The notes beneath the pieces were generated by a model. It ran no database searches. It saw nothing but the letters and a program-made list of their open reading frames with translations, and had not been told where the DNA came from. Made by a program: the position numbers and the translations under genes. This document shows positions 21,001-30,918 of a stretch of DNA of 64,000 nucleotides, one piece after another (position 1 is the first letter of the stretch; every line of letters starts with the position of its first letter). This stretch comes from Proteus sp. FME41 (GTDB taxonomy: Bacteria > Pseudomonadota > Gammaproteobacteria > Enterobacterales > Enterobacteriaceae): positions 110,341 through 174,340 of the forward strand of contig NZ_JABUYL010000009.1 in assembly GCF_014897315.1 (NCBI RefSeq), read 5' to 3'.

Positions 21001-21235
21001 CGATATTTCTGCCAGTCATCTATTTGGTGATAACCGTCCTGAATCACGCCTTTTCTTATCAAACTCGGGTGATGCAACATTACGTGGTGGCAAACTGGAT
21101 AATCTATTTGGTGTTGGTTTAGGTGTTGATGCACAATTAAGTAAATCAACCACTTTCGGATTGTCTTACCAAGGCCAATATAATAGTGATGTCAGTTCAA
21201 GTGGTATTAATGCAACACTGAAAATTAACTTCTAA
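18005..21235 (+). CDS. pta: Proteus toxic agglutinin Pta, subtilisin-like autotransporter
   Basis: A 1076-residue type V secreted protein. Residues 1-43 are an extended signal peptide. A subtilase (S8) passenger follows at about 60-440, with the catalytic triad visible: Asp89 in GVMDSG, His148 in DTHGTHVTG and Ser367 in GTSMAAPHVTG. An autotransporter-associated repeat (GEGTLVMTGDNTYRGGTTVE) lies near 550-570. The last 260 residues form the beta-barrel translocator, ending in the aromatic terminus ATLKINF. This architecture matches Pta of Proteus mirabilis, known as a calcium-dependent alkaline protease that agglutinates and lyses host cells. AAGG precedes the ATG. It is flanked by terminators and stands alone. 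Call by domain order and recall of the family. Confidence 0.93.
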   Translation: MNKEIALRQHHKMNKKNIINKNIFQLSLVASALLFSGYSVAYSEAGQLGDVKSWESQEYQKDWGLAAMNASSAYALGFHGQGAKIGVMDSGALLSHSELNSPRFHAVKAKGEYGTTGMRYPQEMGGNYEKGQAFDVDGGWIKGVNDTHGTHVTGTVGANRDGNGMHGVAWGADVYLGNTGATDSNNYGPYQDYTYFYTGWKAMVDAGAQVINNSWGTNPRIINADKTVGPDGGNTTVHMPVDTTAQTEYEYFYFKTVYGDKPSFVDAAYDAVKGTNVVQVFTTGNRDFAQPYYRPLYPYFNPEAEKHWIAVAGLKQNADESGYELIKVFNEAGNAKWWTVVAPGWGVYSSIVNDDGSADWASFSGTSMAAPHVTGAMGVLMSRYESMNAMQVRDVMFTTANHRNPNGDLYDSWTAAEGTPDVRYGWGTPDLDKGMYGPGQFLGKFEYNLSMTPLDVWTNDISQTALDLREQEDLAWLKDYKEKGIAAGGDYNLGTDFVINDGNPDPTSHIVSKEDAEKWRKEYYQKRADAIQAKIDAGLYDGTLVKKGEGTLVMTGDNTYRGGTTVEQGTVYGFTESFGTEAVNVNGGKLSVIDRYNDTFTQKGQLVSNENHKANININDKGTYLVTVGHDVNVGDMALNKGANLDVGADNEGQLKDIYLNNTVATGTVNADNLVDNRVKTKMLANNNVTSNSDYALFDKNVSVKDNTITGTLSKKENTSLATFANNENGRSIANTLDSTGRGDLFNAVLPMNESDLNKTYGSLGSDMYLNANSASVVNVLGLTRTVKDQAMGIGQGRYAKLDNSNARIWMTGIGQWGNADYGHSNMDVDFYVGLLGAEIDVTENTKAGLFFGAGSTKYKGNEHGKIDSNDIHIGAYGVSNLFNVASLNYGFTHTNQDREAKRTLWVGQNAGYNSTSYDAKITQIFLEGAYTQFNTNQYSIEPYAGFSWLRVSTDDINENVGNMKFTTKTDSQDIQVGTIGLRGGYPFMAGNVNMALKGDISASHLFGDNRPESRLFLSNSGDATLRGGKLDNLFGVGLGVDAQLSKSTTFGLSYQGQYNSDVSSSGINATLKINF

Positions 21236-21260
21236 ATTTCACTTGTTATTTCTTTATATT

Positions 21261-21291
21261 AAAAGTCCTTAGTGATAGGGACTTTTTTTTG
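21261..21291 (+). terminator. Terminator of pta
   Basis: AAAGTCC at 21262-21268 pairs with GGACTTT at 21279-21285, followed by a T-run to 21290. Confidence 0.9.
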
Positions 21292-21348
21292 TATTTATTT
21301 TCATTATTTTGAATTATAAATTTAATTACTTTAAAGTGGAGATGAATA

Positions 21349-22404
21349 ATGGTTTTAAAATTAATTAACGGTGTTTCATCTAATGTGTATATTGAAAATA
21401 AAATAACTGTTGAGTTTGATGCAGTGAAAAATAGGCTTAATAAAATAGAGAACACGCATCTTTCTTTATTTCTGCCCACTAAAAATAGAGGTCTAGTTTA
21501 TAAAGTAATTGAAAAAATAAAATCTATTTTTAATGTAGAAAAGAAAATAGGCGCTATTAATACAGTGGGTAAGTTTAAAAATGCTATAATTTTAACTGAT
21601 GATATACGTGAAAAAAAAGTAAAGGATTTTGATAAAATAACGGTTACAAAAAAACAATTACATGATTTTATTATTGATTATCATAGTAATGATAAATCAA
21701 TATCATTTAATTGGTTTGTTGAGCAATATGTTAAAACTAAAGGCGATTTATTGTTAGTTACAAAGGTAGCGTATTTTTTAGAAAGTGATAAATATAAATT
21801 TAACCCATTGAAATTAATTGCTAATTCTGTTTGTTTATCAAGTTTTCCATCTTTATTCAATTTAATAATTACAGAAACAAACAATAAAATTAAAAAAGAA
21901 ATTTTATTTGATATTATTGATGATTATTTTAATGAAAACAAAGCTAGTTTCGAATCTAATGAAGAAGTAAAACGGTTAGACTTTTATTTTGAAAATAGTT
22001 ATCTCATTGAATGGTCAGATGAATTAAAAAATGCATTTAAAAATATAGTGGGAAATATGATCAATAGAAATATCGATCTTGACTCTTTTCTTAATGGGAT
22101 TGTTGATTTTAAACTTATTGATGTGGAAAAATATTTTAATCATTATGGAACGGCTGAAAATTATGTAAAAACATTGAGTAACACAATACAAAAATATATA
22201 TTGGATTACCCAAGAAAAGAAGAATGTAATAAAATTATAAATTATATTATTAATAATAAAGAGAGTGTTAATGTCTTCTTTGAGTCGTATTTACATAAAA
22301 TTGATGATGATTTATTTATGGGAATAAATAAAGAACAGTATTTAATTAGAGTTGGGCAAATTTTAGATTTTTTTAATACATATAACGAGAACAGTGAAAA
22401 ATAA
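21349..22404 (+). CDS. Unrecognised protein, very AT-rich gene
   Basis: A 351-residue protein that I do not recognise. GGAG at 21338-21341 lies seven bases before the ATG and a hairpin follows the stop, so it looks like a real expressed gene. It is rich in Lys, Asn, Ile and Asp, has no signal peptide, no clear membrane segment and only one cysteine (in ANSVCLSSF), and appears mostly helical. No catalytic motif was found. The DNA is clearly more AT-rich than the housekeeping genes on both sides, which suggests acquisition by transfer. It is separated from pta by a terminator and 57 bases, so it probably has its own promoter or relies on read-through. A cytoplasmic or secreted effector-like role is only a guess. 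Confidence 0.75.
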   Translation: MVLKLINGVSSNVYIENKITVEFDAVKNRLNKIENTHLSLFLPTKNRGLVYKVIEKIKSIFNVEKKIGAINTVGKFKNAIILTDDIREKKVKDFDKITVTKKQLHDFIIDYHSNDKSISFNWFVEQYVKTKGDLLLVTKVAYFLESDKYKFNPLKLIANSVCLSSFPSLFNLIITETNNKIKKEILFDIIDDYFNENKASFESNEEVKRLDFYFENSYLIEWSDELKNAFKNIVGNMINRNIDLDSFLNGIVDFKLIDVEKYFNHYGTAENYVKTLSNTIQKYILDYPRKEECNKIINYIINNKESVNVFFESYLHKIDDDLFMGINKEQYLIRVGQILDFFNTYNENSEK

Positions 22405-22428
22405 AGCACCTTGATAGGTGCTTTACTT
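22403..22428. terminator. Terminator between the unknown gene and the LysE-family gene
   Basis: AAAGCACC (22403-22410) pairs with GGTGCTTT (22417-22424). The better T-run is on the minus strand, so it mainly ends the convergent exporter gene. Confidence 0.8.
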
Positions 22429-22439
22429 CAAGTGTGTAA

Positions 22440-23054
22440 TTAACTCAATGCCACTTTAATACCTAAACCAATCAGTACGACACCTAACACTTTATCAATA
22501 CTTTTTTGGACTCTATTAAGCACTTTTCTTACTGGTGCACTTTGGATTAACAAAACCAGTGAAGGCCAGTAAATAATGGCTAAAGCCCAAATAATAAAAG
22601 CATACCAAAGTTTTTCGCCAATACTTGAATCGACACTTAGCACTTGTGTGAAAACAGCAAGAAAGAAGAGTGTGGCTTTGGGATTCAATAAATTACATAA
22701 AAATCCCTGCATAAAGGCTTTCTTAAAGCTGATTTGTGAATGTGTACCTGCTTTTTCATCAATCGTATGATTAGATTTTGAACGTAAGCTTTGAAATCCT
22801 ACCCACAATAAATACGCGGCACCCGCATATTTTAAAATGGAAAAAAGCCAAGGTGTTGTGGTGATAAGAACAGCAATACCTGCAACACAATAAGACATAT
22901 GGACAAGTAAAGCCGCTACAATTCCCATTGCTGTCATCATTGCAGCAGATCGTTGATAACGTGCCGCATTTTTTACAACGAGAAAAAAGTCGGGGCCTGG
23001 TGAAATCATACCAAGTAAAGCAATTGTAAAAACAACTAAAGAAGTTTCAAGCAT
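22440..23054 (-). CDS. LysE/RhtB family amino acid exporter
   Basis: A 204-residue inner-membrane protein with about six hydrophobic segments. The N-terminal signature GMISPGPDFFLVVKNA is the family hallmark, and GFLCNLLNPKATLFFLAVF is the second conserved block. Family members export amino acids or homoserine lactone-like compounds (LysE, RhtB, RhtC). The PGPDFF form resembles RhtC, a threonine exporter, but substrate cannot be assigned from sequence. AGGGCG precedes the ATG. It faces the unknown gene across a shared terminator. Confidence 0.88.
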   Translation of the reverse strand: MLETSLVVFTIALLGMISPGPDFFLVVKNAARYQRSAAMMTAMGIVAALLVHMSYCVAGIAVLITTTPWLFSILKYAGAAYLLWVGFQSLRSKSNHTIDEKAGTHSQISFKKAFMQGFLCNLLNPKATLFFLAVFTQVLSVDSSIGEKLWYAFIIWALAIIYWPSLVLLIQSAPVRKVLNRVQKSIDKVLGVVLIGLGIKVALS

Positions 23055-23230
23055 AATAGCGCCCTGTATATAACAATATTATAATGATTGAATCTTATAT
23101 GATTAAGTTAACACTTCGAGTATAAAGCAATTATTTATTATCAAGGAAGCATAATTTGTATCGACTCAGGTTTTAGCTTTACGTATAGTGTGAACAGTTT
23201 TTTTCCCCATCTTTACCCGTAGGTGTGTAA

Positions 23231-23716
23231 ATGAATATTAGTTTAATCGCAGCATTAGCGATGGATCGCATTATTGGTATGGAAAAGGCAATGCCTTGGA
23301 CATTACCAGGTGACCTCGCATGGTTTAAAAAAAATACGTTAAATAAACCCGTTATTATGGGTAGGGTGACTTATGAGTCTATTGGGCGTCCTTTACCGAA
23401 TCGTCTCAATATTGTTTTAAGTAGCCAACCAGGAACAGATAGCGATGTTGTTTGGGTTAAATCTGTAGAAGAAGCATTACAAGCAGCTGAAAATCATGAA
23501 GAAATTATGATTATTGGCGGTGGTAAAGTCTATGAGCAATTTCTTCCTATGGCAAATTTACTCTATCTGACACACATTGATGCTGAAGTGATTGGTGATA
23601 CAACATTCCCTGATTATGAGCCTGATGAGTGGGATTCTACCTTTATGGAATACCACGAAGCAGATGAAAATAACTCACATAACTACTGCTTCGAAATATT
23701 GAAAAGAAGAAAATAA
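23231..23716 (+). CDS. folA: Dihydrofolate reductase FolA
   Basis: A 161-residue enzyme that reduces dihydrofolate to tetrahydrofolate with NADPH; target of trimethoprim. Motifs include [40 protein letters not shown] with the substrate-binding acidic residue in [22 protein letters not shown] and [13 protein letters not shown]. It is chromosomal FolA, not a plasmid dfr. It lies next to apaH, divergently reversed as in E. coli, but the gap is unusually wide here. The partner enzyme of the thymidylate cycle, ThyA, is also in this window. Confidence 0.97.
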   Translation: MNISLIAALAMDRIIGMEKAMPWTLPGDLAWFKKNTLNKPVIMGRVTYESIGRPLPNRLNIVLSSQPGTDSDVVWVKSVEEALQAAENHEEIMIIGGGKVYEQFLPMANLLYLTHIDAEVIGDTTFPDYEPDEWDSTFMEYHEADENNSHNYCFEILKRRK

Positions 23717-23729
23717 CAAGAATTAAATA

Positions 23730-23758
23730 AAAGGGGAGATTAAATATCTCCCTTTTTA
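23730..23758 (+). terminator. Terminator of folA
   Basis: A GGGGAGAT stem (23733-23740) pairs with ATCTCCC (23746-23752) plus a T-rich flank and is followed by TTTTT. Confidence 0.88.
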
Positions 23759-24137
23759 TTATTTCTATTTTATAAATATAAGAATAATTAAAAATAAGAT
23801 TTATAATTCTAATTAAGTAGTTATTTTTATAAAATGTATTATTTCAAAACAAACATTATTTATATTTTAATAAACTCACTTTATAAGAATAATATATGAG
23901 TTATTAATCAATATAGAGATTTTTTATTCTCAGTATCATGATTTTCTCCGCTTATTTCATATCACGAAAAAATAACATATTGATTATTAATGATTATTTT
24001 TTATTTTATTTTGGAGTGTTCGTTTTTAAAGATAAAACGTTCTCTTTAGTATAAAAAAGTATCATTTAAGTAAAATCAGCATAGCGCAAAAATACAGTAT
24101 CTCTTTTTTGCGCTTGAAATGGTGCTAATGAAGGGGA
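23759..24137. other. Gene-free AT-rich region between folA and apaH
   Basis: No open reading frame or RNA gene is recognised in these 380 bases. An inverted repeat, GCGCAAAAA at 24084-24092 and TTTTTGCGC at 24105-24113, lies just past the apaH stop and may be a processing or stop signal for the long lptD-to-apaH transcript, though it lacks a following T-run. Confidence 0.5.
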
Positions 24138-24959
24138 TTATTTAGGTGCAGAGAGGCTAGATTGCGTAAAGTATTGCTTGTCTTCCCAGCGTAGGCAAGT
24201 AAGGTTTCCTCCCCAACAACACCCTGTATCAAGGGCATAAATATTATCGGGTGTTCCTTTACCTTCAAGAGAAGCCCAATGACCAAAAATAGTACTATAA
24301 CCTTCAGGAAGCTGACTTGGTAAGTCGAACCAAGGTTTTAATGGCGCAGGGGCTTCTAAAGGCTTATCTTTGCAAATCATATCAAGTTGACCATTAGGGA
24401 AGCAGTAGCGCATTCGCGTTAATGCATTGGTGCTAAAGCGTAATCGTGCTAAACCAGAAAGCGCGGGTGACCAATTATTTGGCAGATCGCCATACATTGA
24501 ATTAATAAATAATGGGTAACTATCACTACTTAATATAGCTTCTACTTCACGGGCACACATTTTAGCGGTTTCTAAATCCCATTGTGGCGTAATACCCGCA
24601 TGAGCCATGATAATTTTCTTTTCTTCGTCAACCTGTAAGACGGGCTGGCGTCTTAACCAATTAATTAATTCATCTGCATCTGGCGCATTGAGTAATTCAT
24701 TAAGCTTATCTCTTGGTTTGTTACGGCTAATTTTTGCAAATACACCTAAAAGATGAAGGTCATGATTACCCAAAACAAGTTTCAGTGAAGAGCCTAGGTT
24801 TTTAACAAAGCGCAGTACTTCAAGTGAGTCTGGGCCTCGTGCAACGAGATCACCCGTTAACCATAGAGTATCTTGTTGTGGATCGAAACTCACTTTATCA
24901 AGAAGATGGCGTAATTCATGATAACAGCCATGAATATCACCAATTAAATAAGTTGCCAT
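24138..24959 (-). CDS. apaH: Bis(5'-nucleosyl)-tetraphosphatase ApaH
   Basis: A 273-residue symmetrical Ap4A hydrolase that yields two ADP; it also removes Np4 caps from RNA in E. coli. The metallophosphoesterase motifs are at the N-terminus: [22 protein letters not shown] and [11 protein letters not shown], then AHAGITPQW and FGHWASLEG. It starts two bases after apaG stops, so it is translated from the same transcript. Last gene of the lptD-surA-pdxA-rsmA-apaG-apaH unit. Confidence 0.97.
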   Translation of the reverse strand: MATYLIGDIHGCYHELRHLLDKVSFDPQQDTLWLTGDLVARGPDSLEVLRFVKNLGSSLKLVLGNHDLHLLGVFAKISRNKPRDKLNELLNAPDADELINWLRRQPVLQVDEEKKIIMAHAGITPQWDLETAKMCAREVEAILSSDSYPLFINSMYGDLPNNWSPALSGLARLRFSTNALTRMRYCFPNGQLDMICKDKPLEAPAPLKPWFDLPSQLPEGYSTIFGHWASLEGKGTPDNIYALDTGCCWGGNLTCLRWEDKQYFTQSSLSAPK

Positions 24960-24961
24960 AA

Positions 24962-25339
24962 TTAGTTTATCAATGTCGGAATTGCAAGGCGGAAAACTGG
25001 GATCTCTATTTGAAATAACCGACCCTCAGTATCTATCATTTCATAATGACCTTCCATCGTTCCCATCGGGGTTTCAAGAACTGCGCCACTGGTATAACGA
25101 TAGTGTGTACCGGGTTCAATAAGGGGCTGTTCACCAACAACACCTTCACCTCGAACCTCAGTCGTATTGCCTTGAGCATTGGTGATTATCCAGTAGCGGC
25201 GCAGGAGGCGAATTGCACATTTATTCAAATTATGAATTGATACAGTATAAGCAAAAACATAACGTTCATCTTCGGGGGAAGACTGACTCTCAATGTAAAC
25301 ACTCTGTACCTGTATCGCCACTTTTGATGAGGTGAACAT
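24962..25339 (-). CDS. apaG: ApaG protein (Co2+/Mg2+ efflux-associated, FN3-like)
   Basis: A 125-residue protein, exactly the E. coli length. It forms an immunoglobulin/FN3-like beta-sandwich; motifs include [35 protein letters not shown] and GTMEGHYEM. Its biochemical role is not settled. I start at ATG 25339 because a strong AGGAGG lies six bases upstream (25345-25350); a longer frame reaching 25462 overlaps rsmA and is not credible. Located between rsmA and apaH. Confidence 0.95.
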   Translation of the reverse strand: MFTSSKVAIQVQSVYIESQSSPEDERYVFAYTVSIHNLNKCAIRLLRRYWIITNAQGNTTEVRGEGVVGEQPLIEPGTHYRYTSGAVLETPMGTMEGHYEMIDTEGRLFQIEIPVFRLAIPTLIN

Positions 25340-25364
25340 ATTGCCTCCTGTCTCTGGTTTTATC

Positions 25365-26183
25365 TTAAGCTTGTGTCTCTTGCTTTTGTGATAACCAGTT
25401 TGCCACTTTACAGTATTGCTCAACAGAAATATTTTCTGCACGAGCAGTAGGATCAATACCAAGCGAAATCATATCTTCCGCAGTAAGTAATCCACCTAAG
25501 CTATTACGCAGGGTTTTGCGACGTTGATTGAATGCTTGTGAGGTGATACGGCTTAGCATTGCAATATCCGTTACAGGGTACGGCTTTTCTTTATAAGGAA
25601 TTAAGCGAACAACCGCTGAATCTACTTTTGGTGCGGGTTTAAATGAAGTTGGTGGAACTTCAAGTACAGGGATGATTTGGCAATAGTATTGCGCCATCAC
25701 ACTTAAACGGCCATAAGTTTTGCTACCATGACCTGCTACTAGGCGATTAACAACCTCTTTTTGCAACATAAATGTCATGTCAGAAATTGCGTCAGCAAAA
25801 CTGAACAAATGGAACATAAGCGGGGTGGAAATATTATAAGGTAAGTTACCAAAGACACGCAGAGGCTGCTGACGTTCTTTTGCTAATTGTGCAAAATCAA
25901 TCGTCATTGCATCTTGCTGAATAATGGTCAGCTTGTCTTTTAATGTAGGGTGAACGGCTAAACGTGCTGCTAAATCGCGGTCGATTTCGACAACTGTCAT
26001 TTTATCCATTCTTGCGCCAACAGGTTCTGTGATAGCGCCTAAACCGGGGCCAATTTCTACAATGGCCTCACCGTGTTGTGGATAAATAGATTCAACAATA
26101 CTTTCAATAATATAGCTGTCTGTTAAAAAATTCTGCCCGAAGCGTTTGCGGGCAAAGTGACCCTGATGGACTCTATTATTCAT
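25365..26183 (-). CDS. rsmA: 16S rRNA dimethyladenosine transferase RsmA (KsgA)
   Basis: A 272-residue methyltransferase that dimethylates the two adjacent adenosines (A1518 and A1519) near the 3' end of 16S rRNA during late 30S assembly; loss gives kasugamycin resistance. Motifs: [13 protein letters not shown]-binding [22 protein letters not shown] (the NLPY active-site loop) and [13 protein letters not shown]. The start overlaps the end of pdxA by eight bases, which implies translational coupling. Confidence 0.97.
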   Translation of the reverse strand: MNNRVHQGHFARKRFGQNFLTDSYIIESIVESIYPQHGEAIVEIGPGLGAITEPVGARMDKMTVVEIDRDLAARLAVHPTLKDKLTIIQQDAMTIDFAQLAKERQQPLRVFGNLPYNISTPLMFHLFSFADAISDMTFMLQKEVVNRLVAGHGSKTYGRLSVMAQYYCQIIPVLEVPPTSFKPAPKVDSAVVRLIPYKEKPYPVTDIAMLSRITSQAFNQRRKTLRNSLGGLLTAEDMISLGIDPTARAENISVEQYCKVANWLSQKQETQA

Positions 26184-27174
26184 TACAATTTTGTATCATA
26201 TTAATGGCTAAATTTAATGCGGTGCAAAAACTGCCAGCATCTGCGCTTTTTGTACCTGCAAGCTCAAGGGCGGTGCCATGATCAACAGAGGTACGAATAA
26301 AAGGAAGACCGAGTGTTATATTCACTGCACGACCGAAACCTTCATATTTTAGCACAGGTAATCCCTGATCGTGATACATCGCTAATACAGCATCAGCATG
26401 CGTTAAATATTTAGGCTGAAATAAAGTATCAGCAGGATAAGGCCCATGAAGATGAATACCTTGCTGACGTAATTGTGTTAATGCGGGCTCAATAATATCG
26501 ATTTCTTCACGTCCCATATGACCGCTTTCCCCAGCATGAGGATTCAGCCCACAAACATAAATTTGAGGTGACGCTATACCAAATTTGGTTTTTAAATCAT
26601 GATTTAAAATGGTGATAATTTCATGTAAGAGCTCACCAGTAATAGCATCAGCGACCTCTCTTAAAGGTAAATGCGTCGTGGCTAATGCGACTCTTAATGT
26701 GTCTGTTGCCAGCATCATCACAACGCGTTCACAATGACTACGATCGGCAAAAAATTCTGTGTGTCCTGTAAAATGAACACCTGCATCATTAATAATGCCT
26801 TTATGAACTGGCCCAGTCACAAGTGCTGAAAATTCACCATTAAGACAGCCATCGCAAGCACGAGCTAATGTTTCTACAACATATAACCCATTGCGAGCAT
26901 CTAATGTACTTGGGGTGACATTAGTATGAAGCGCGATAGGGAGAACACAAATTTGGCTGGGCGTATGTGACAGCGGAGGCGATGTCGGATCGTATTCAAC
27001 AAGTGAAAGAGGCAGATTTAATTGTTCTGCTCTTATTTTAAGTAATTGAGGATCAGCACAAACAACCCAAGGTAAATCCCAACTCATTTGTGCTAATGAG
27101 ATAATAAGATCAGGACCCACCCCGGCAGGTTCACCGGGGGTAATCACAAGAGGTTTTATTTGCTTAGTTTGCAT
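26176..27174 (-). CDS. pdxA: 4-hydroxythreonine-4-phosphate dehydrogenase PdxA
   Basis: A 332-residue enzyme (E. coli 329) that oxidises 4-phosphohydroxy-L-threonine with NAD in the pyridoxal phosphate pathway. Metal-ligand histidines are seen in [20 protein letters not shown] and [15 protein letters not shown]. The N-terminal [14 protein letters not shown] and the [10 protein letters not shown] near the end are family signatures. The start overlaps the surA stop by 11 bases and the end overlaps rsmA, so it is embedded in the operon. Confidence 0.97.
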   Translation of the reverse strand: MQTKQIKPLVITPGEPAGVGPDLIISLAQMSWDLPWVVCADPQLLKIRAEQLNLPLSLVEYDPTSPPLSHTPSQICVLPIALHTNVTPSTLDARNGLYVVETLARACDGCLNGEFSALVTGPVHKGIINDAGVHFTGHTEFFADRSHCERVVMMLATDTLRVALATTHLPLREVADAITGELLHEIITILNHDLKTKFGIASPQIYVCGLNPHAGESGHMGREEIDIIEPALTQLRQQGIHLHGPYPADTLFQPKYLTHADAVLAMYHDQGLPVLKYEGFGRAVNITLGLPFIRTSVDHGTALELAGTKSADAGSFCTALNLAINMIQNCNE

Positions 27175-28474
27175 TATTCTCGTTCATTATTTTTACATAA
27201 GCCCCTACACGTAGCTCTTGCATCCAGTTTTGAACTTCTTCATTAAACTTACGATTAAAGAGTAAACGGTATGCTTGTTCTTTGTTAGCGGCATCGGTTT
27301 TATCAACACTGCGAGTGTCTTCTAATTCAATTAAATGCCAGCCAAAGTTTGAACGAACAGGTTGGCTTAATTCATTTTTATTTAAGCGCATTAACGCATC
27401 ACGGAATGCTGGATCGTAAACGTCAGGCATTGACCATCCTAACTCACCGCCACGCAATGCTGAACCTGGATCTTCAGAGAACTCTTTTGCTGCGTCAGCA
27501 AAGCTCATTTTACCACTACGAATGTCGGCAGAAATCTGCTGTAGTTTGGCATACGCTTGTTCATCGTTCATGATAGGCGAGCTTTTTAGCAGAATATGGC
27601 GGCTTTTTACTTCAGTGACAGAAAGGGTATTTGAACCACCACGAATATCGTTCACTTTGATAATGTGCAAGCCTACACCAGAGTGAAGAGGGCCTACAAT
27701 TTGACCTTTTTGGGCATTCGCTAACTCTTTCGCAAACAGTGAAGGTAACTCATCGATAGATGCCCATCCCATATTACCGCCGTTTAATGCTTGTGGATCG
27801 GCAGAATAAGTTGCAGCTAATTTACCAAAGTCAGCACCATTTTTGAGTTGATTCATAATACGAGCAATGACTTGCTTCGCTTTTTCTATCTCTGCAGGTG
27901 CTGGATTTTCTGATAAAGGAATTAAGATGTGGCTAAGATTGAGGTCAATACTTTGGCTTGCTTGGTTTTCAATTTGCTTCGCTAAAGAATCAACTTCTTG
28001 AGGTAAAATAGTGACGCGGCGACGTACTTCATTATTACGTACTTCAGCTAGCATCATTTCTTTACGAATATCTTGGCGATAATCGTTGTAAGAAATGCCA
28101 TCTGCAGCAAGGCGTTTTTTTAGTTGATCAAGTGAAACTTTATTTTCTGCTGCAATCCCTTGAATAGTGGACTCTACTGCAACTTCTGGAATATCAATTT
28201 GCATTTGTTGTGCCATTTGCAAAATGATGTTATCCATAACCAAACGCTCTAGAATTTGTTGGCGAAGAACTTGCTCATCAGGCATTTCCTGACCTGCATT
28301 TTTTGCGTTCATTTTGACTGTCTGTAGCATTCTATTGACGTCACTTTCTAGAACGACACCGTTATTGACGATAGCCGATACACGGTTTAATTCTTGTGCT
28401 GCAAACGTTGTTGAGCTGGTAGCTGCACCGACCGTGATCATTAAGCCGATAAACAGCGTTTTCCAATTTTTCAT
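27164..28474 (-). CDS. surA: Periplasmic chaperone and peptidyl-prolyl isomerase SurA
   Basis: A 436-residue precursor (E. coli 428). SurA escorts unfolded outer-membrane proteins, including LptD, to the BAM complex. Signal peptide residues 1-25 end at FAAQ. The N-terminal chaperone domain is followed by two parvulin domains (near residues 180-280 with [10 protein letters not shown], and 290-390 with [11 protein letters not shown]), then the C-terminal helix. I start at ATG 28474, preceded by GGGAAA; an upstream frame to 28519 would place extra polar residues before the signal peptide. It is 77 bases downstream of lptD. Confidence 0.96.
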   Translation of the reverse strand: MKNWKTLFIGLMITVGAATSSTTFAAQELNRVSAIVNNGVVLESDVNRMLQTVKMNAKNAGQEMPDEQVLRQQILERLVMDNIILQMAQQMQIDIPEVAVESTIQGIAAENKVSLDQLKKRLAADGISYNDYRQDIRKEMMLAEVRNNEVRRRVTILPQEVDSLAKQIENQASQSIDLNLSHILIPLSENPAPAEIEKAKQVIARIMNQLKNGADFGKLAATYSADPQALNGGNMGWASIDELPSLFAKELANAQKGQIVGPLHSGVGLHIIKVNDIRGGSNTLSVTEVKSRHILLKSSPIMNDEQAYAKLQQISADIRSGKMSFADAAKEFSEDPGSALRGGELGWSMPDVYDPAFRDALMRLNKNELSQPVRSNFGWHLIELEDTRSVDKTDAANKEQAYRLLFNRKFNEEVQNWMQELRVGAYVKIMNENNAN

Positions 28475-28551
28475 AAGTTTCCCATTATGTGTTTTCCGCA
28501 TCTTGTTGCGGGATGACATATTTATTCAGCCAATTCCGTAGTCTGATTAAA

Positions 28552-30918
28552 TCAGAATGCTCTTTGATAAGGTAAGATACCGCGTTCAAGCATTTTCTGG
28601 CTACCCAAACTATGATTGTTACTTAGGCCTCTGAGTTCCACATTGATTGACCATTTATTATCAATATCGCTGTGGTCAACTTTCCAGCCAACAATTTTTC
28701 GTTCATAACCCACATTCACAGCCCAGCAACAGGTGTTGTATTGTAGACCAACCATTTGGCTAACTGGTTCGGATTCTTTGGTATCAAAATAATAAGCACC
28801 GACAAGACCCCAACGTTCTGCCAATGGCCAACTGCCTACGACACCCACTTGCGAAATACCTTTTTGATATTCAGGAAGTTGATTAATACCTCCGTCATAA
28901 GGGCGAACCCGTGTTGCTTGGATATAATCGCGGTCAACATAACGATAGCTCAACTGTAGAAGATGATCGCTATCTGCGCGATATTCCATAATGGCATCGC
29001 CCATAGAGACGCTACCTAAGCGACGGTCATATTGTAAACCACCCCGCATACCGACGGTATCAGTGATCCGCCAATAAGCATCACCTGCCCATACCATGGA
29101 ACCCGTTTCATCTTTACTGTTGATAATTTCATTAGATGAACCTGTCTTAGGGCGTTCAAAGAAGTAGATTTGACCTACAGAAACGTTAAAACGTTCAACT
29201 AATTCGCTATCATAAAAACGCGAAGTGACACCCGTGGTTAATTGGTTTGCAGAAGCAATACGATCTAGACCACCATACATTCTATCGCGGAACAGCCCAC
29301 CATAGTTTGACTGCAATAACGCAGAGTCAAAGTTATTGATATTGGATTGATCTTTATAAGGAACATAGAGGTACTGCACACGAGGCTCAAGAGTTTGTGT
29401 AATATCATTTGTTTGATATTGACGCTCAAAAACGACTTTCATATCAGACTTAAACTGTGGCAATACACGATTAACACTGTCGTCTAATTTTTGATTAGCG
29501 CTCTTTTGTTTATACGCATCAGGAATATCTTGATCGTAATGGGTTGCCATCACTTTCAATTCATTATTAAAGCTTGCCCAACCCGTTGATGCAGGTAAAG
29601 AAATGGTAGGCTCAATATGGAAACGATTTGCTTCTGGCGTATTATCGCCTACGCTGGTAAAACGAACAAATTGAGCGTATGTCCTGAAATCAAATGGCCC
29701 TATATCATTCTTATAATAATTGAGATCAAGCTGTGGCTCTGCACGATAAGCTCTCGCATCTTTATTATCAGAGAAAATTTGGAACTGTTTAGTGGTTAAT
29801 GTGGCATTCCAATTTTGTTGTGCATAACCTGTACTGAATTTTTGAGTGGCGTAGCCATCCGTGGTATTACCGTATTGAGAGGTAAAATCTGTGAAGTATT
29901 TATTGTCACTGACTTTGGTGTAATCGACGTTAAAACGCCACACATTGCTCATTACACCACTATGACCCCAGTAGAATAACCAACGTGTTGCCGTATCACG
30001 CGGAAGATAGCCCGCTTTATTTTCTTCTTTATCTTTGTTGTATTGGCTATCGTGATTAATCCAATCGACGGCGATAGTACCGCGTCCTGGTGTGGTTAAA
30101 TAACGAAATTCATTATCTAATTTTAAACCACGGCGGCTGATATAGTTTGTGGTGATGGTTGCATCATAATTAGGGGCAATGTTCCAGTAATAAGGTAATA
30201 AAAAGTCAAAACCAGAACTACGAGAATAGCTCCCGTTAGGAATTAAGAAACCGGAACGACGTTTATCACCGATTGGTAATTGTAGGTAAGGGCTATAGAA
30301 AATAGGCACATTGGCAACACGGAAACGTGCATTCCAGATTTCAGCAACTTGTTCTTCGCGGTCTAAAATAACCTCAGAGCCAACAACACTCCAACTATCA
30401 TCACCGGGTAAACAGGAAGTGAACATCCCTTTGTCCATAATGGTATAACGGTTCTCACCACGCAGTTGCATTTTATCTGCGTAACCACGGCCTTGACGGC
30501 CAACCATTTGGTAATCACCTTGTTCGATATCCGTATCTTTATTATTAAGATTAGACCAAGCACGAGGGCCTTTTAAGATGATTTGAGGATCATCATAAGA
30601 GACATTACCTGTTGCTGTGACCATTCTTAATGGTGTTTCTCCTTCAGTCTGTGTCAATTCAACACTGTCTGCACTTAGGGTTTGGTTTCCCTGTTTAATA
30701 TCAACATCACCTTTATATTTAACCATGCGAGGATATTCACCTTGCATGTCATTTGCAGTGATAGTGACGGGCAAACTATTAGGATCACCTTGTACTAACG
30801 GTTTGTTATAAACAGGAACCCCCAATAAACATTGGGAGGCAAGATCAGCGTAAGCGGGCTGACCGTATATTGTGGCCCAAACCAAGGTGGCCAGCAGTGT
30901 GGGATAACTTTTTTTCAT
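28552..30918 (-). CDS. lptD: LPS-assembly protein LptD
   Basis: A 788-residue outer-membrane protein that with LptE inserts lipopolysaccharide in the outer leaflet. Signal peptide residues 1-24 end at AYA. The N-terminal LptA-like domain ([20 protein letters not shown]) is followed by the 26-strand barrel. Four cysteines needed for the two disulfides are visible: [16 protein letters not shown] and the pair NTCCWAV near the C-terminus. First gene of the surA-pdxA-rsmA-apaG-apaH transcript. In E. coli this operon is under the envelope stress sigma factor; I did not find a clear sigma-E promoter by eye. Confidence 0.97.
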   Translation of the reverse strand: MKKSYPTLLATLVWATIYGQPAYADLASQCLLGVPVYNKPLVQGDPNSLPVTITANDMQGEYPRMVKYKGDVDIKQGNQTLSADSVELTQTEGETPLRMVTATGNVSYDDPQIILKGPRAWSNLNNKDTDIEQGDYQMVGRQGRGYADKMQLRGENRYTIMDKGMFTSCLPGDDSWSVVGSEVILDREEQVAEIWNARFRVANVPIFYSPYLQLPIGDKRRSGFLIPNGSYSRSSGFDFLLPYYWNIAPNYDATITTNYISRRGLKLDNEFRYLTTPGRGTIAVDWINHDSQYNKDKEENKAGYLPRDTATRWLFYWGHSGVMSNVWRFNVDYTKVSDNKYFTDFTSQYGNTTDGYATQKFSTGYAQQNWNATLTTKQFQIFSDNKDARAYRAEPQLDLNYYKNDIGPFDFRTYAQFVRFTSVGDNTPEANRFHIEPTISLPASTGWASFNNELKVMATHYDQDIPDAYKQKSANQKLDDSVNRVLPQFKSDMKVVFERQYQTNDITQTLEPRVQYLYVPYKDQSNINNFDSALLQSNYGGLFRDRMYGGLDRIASANQLTTGVTSRFYDSELVERFNVSVGQIYFFERPKTGSSNEIINSKDETGSMVWAGDAYWRITDTVGMRGGLQYDRRLGSVSMGDAIMEYRADSDHLLQLSYRYVDRDYIQATRVRPYDGGINQLPEYQKGISQVGVVGSWPLAERWGLVGAYYFDTKESEPVSQMVGLQYNTCCWAVNVGYERKIVGWKVDHSDIDNKWSINVELRGLSNNHSLGSQKMLERGILPYQRAF

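Noticed and set aside
21246..21479. 77-codon minus-strand frame overlapping the unknown gene
   Set aside because: It covers the pta terminator and the start of the plus-strand gene, which has the better ribosome binding site.
25340..25462. N-terminal extension of apaG
   Set aside because: It overlaps rsmA, while ATG 25339 has a strong AGGAGG site and gives the normal 125 residues.
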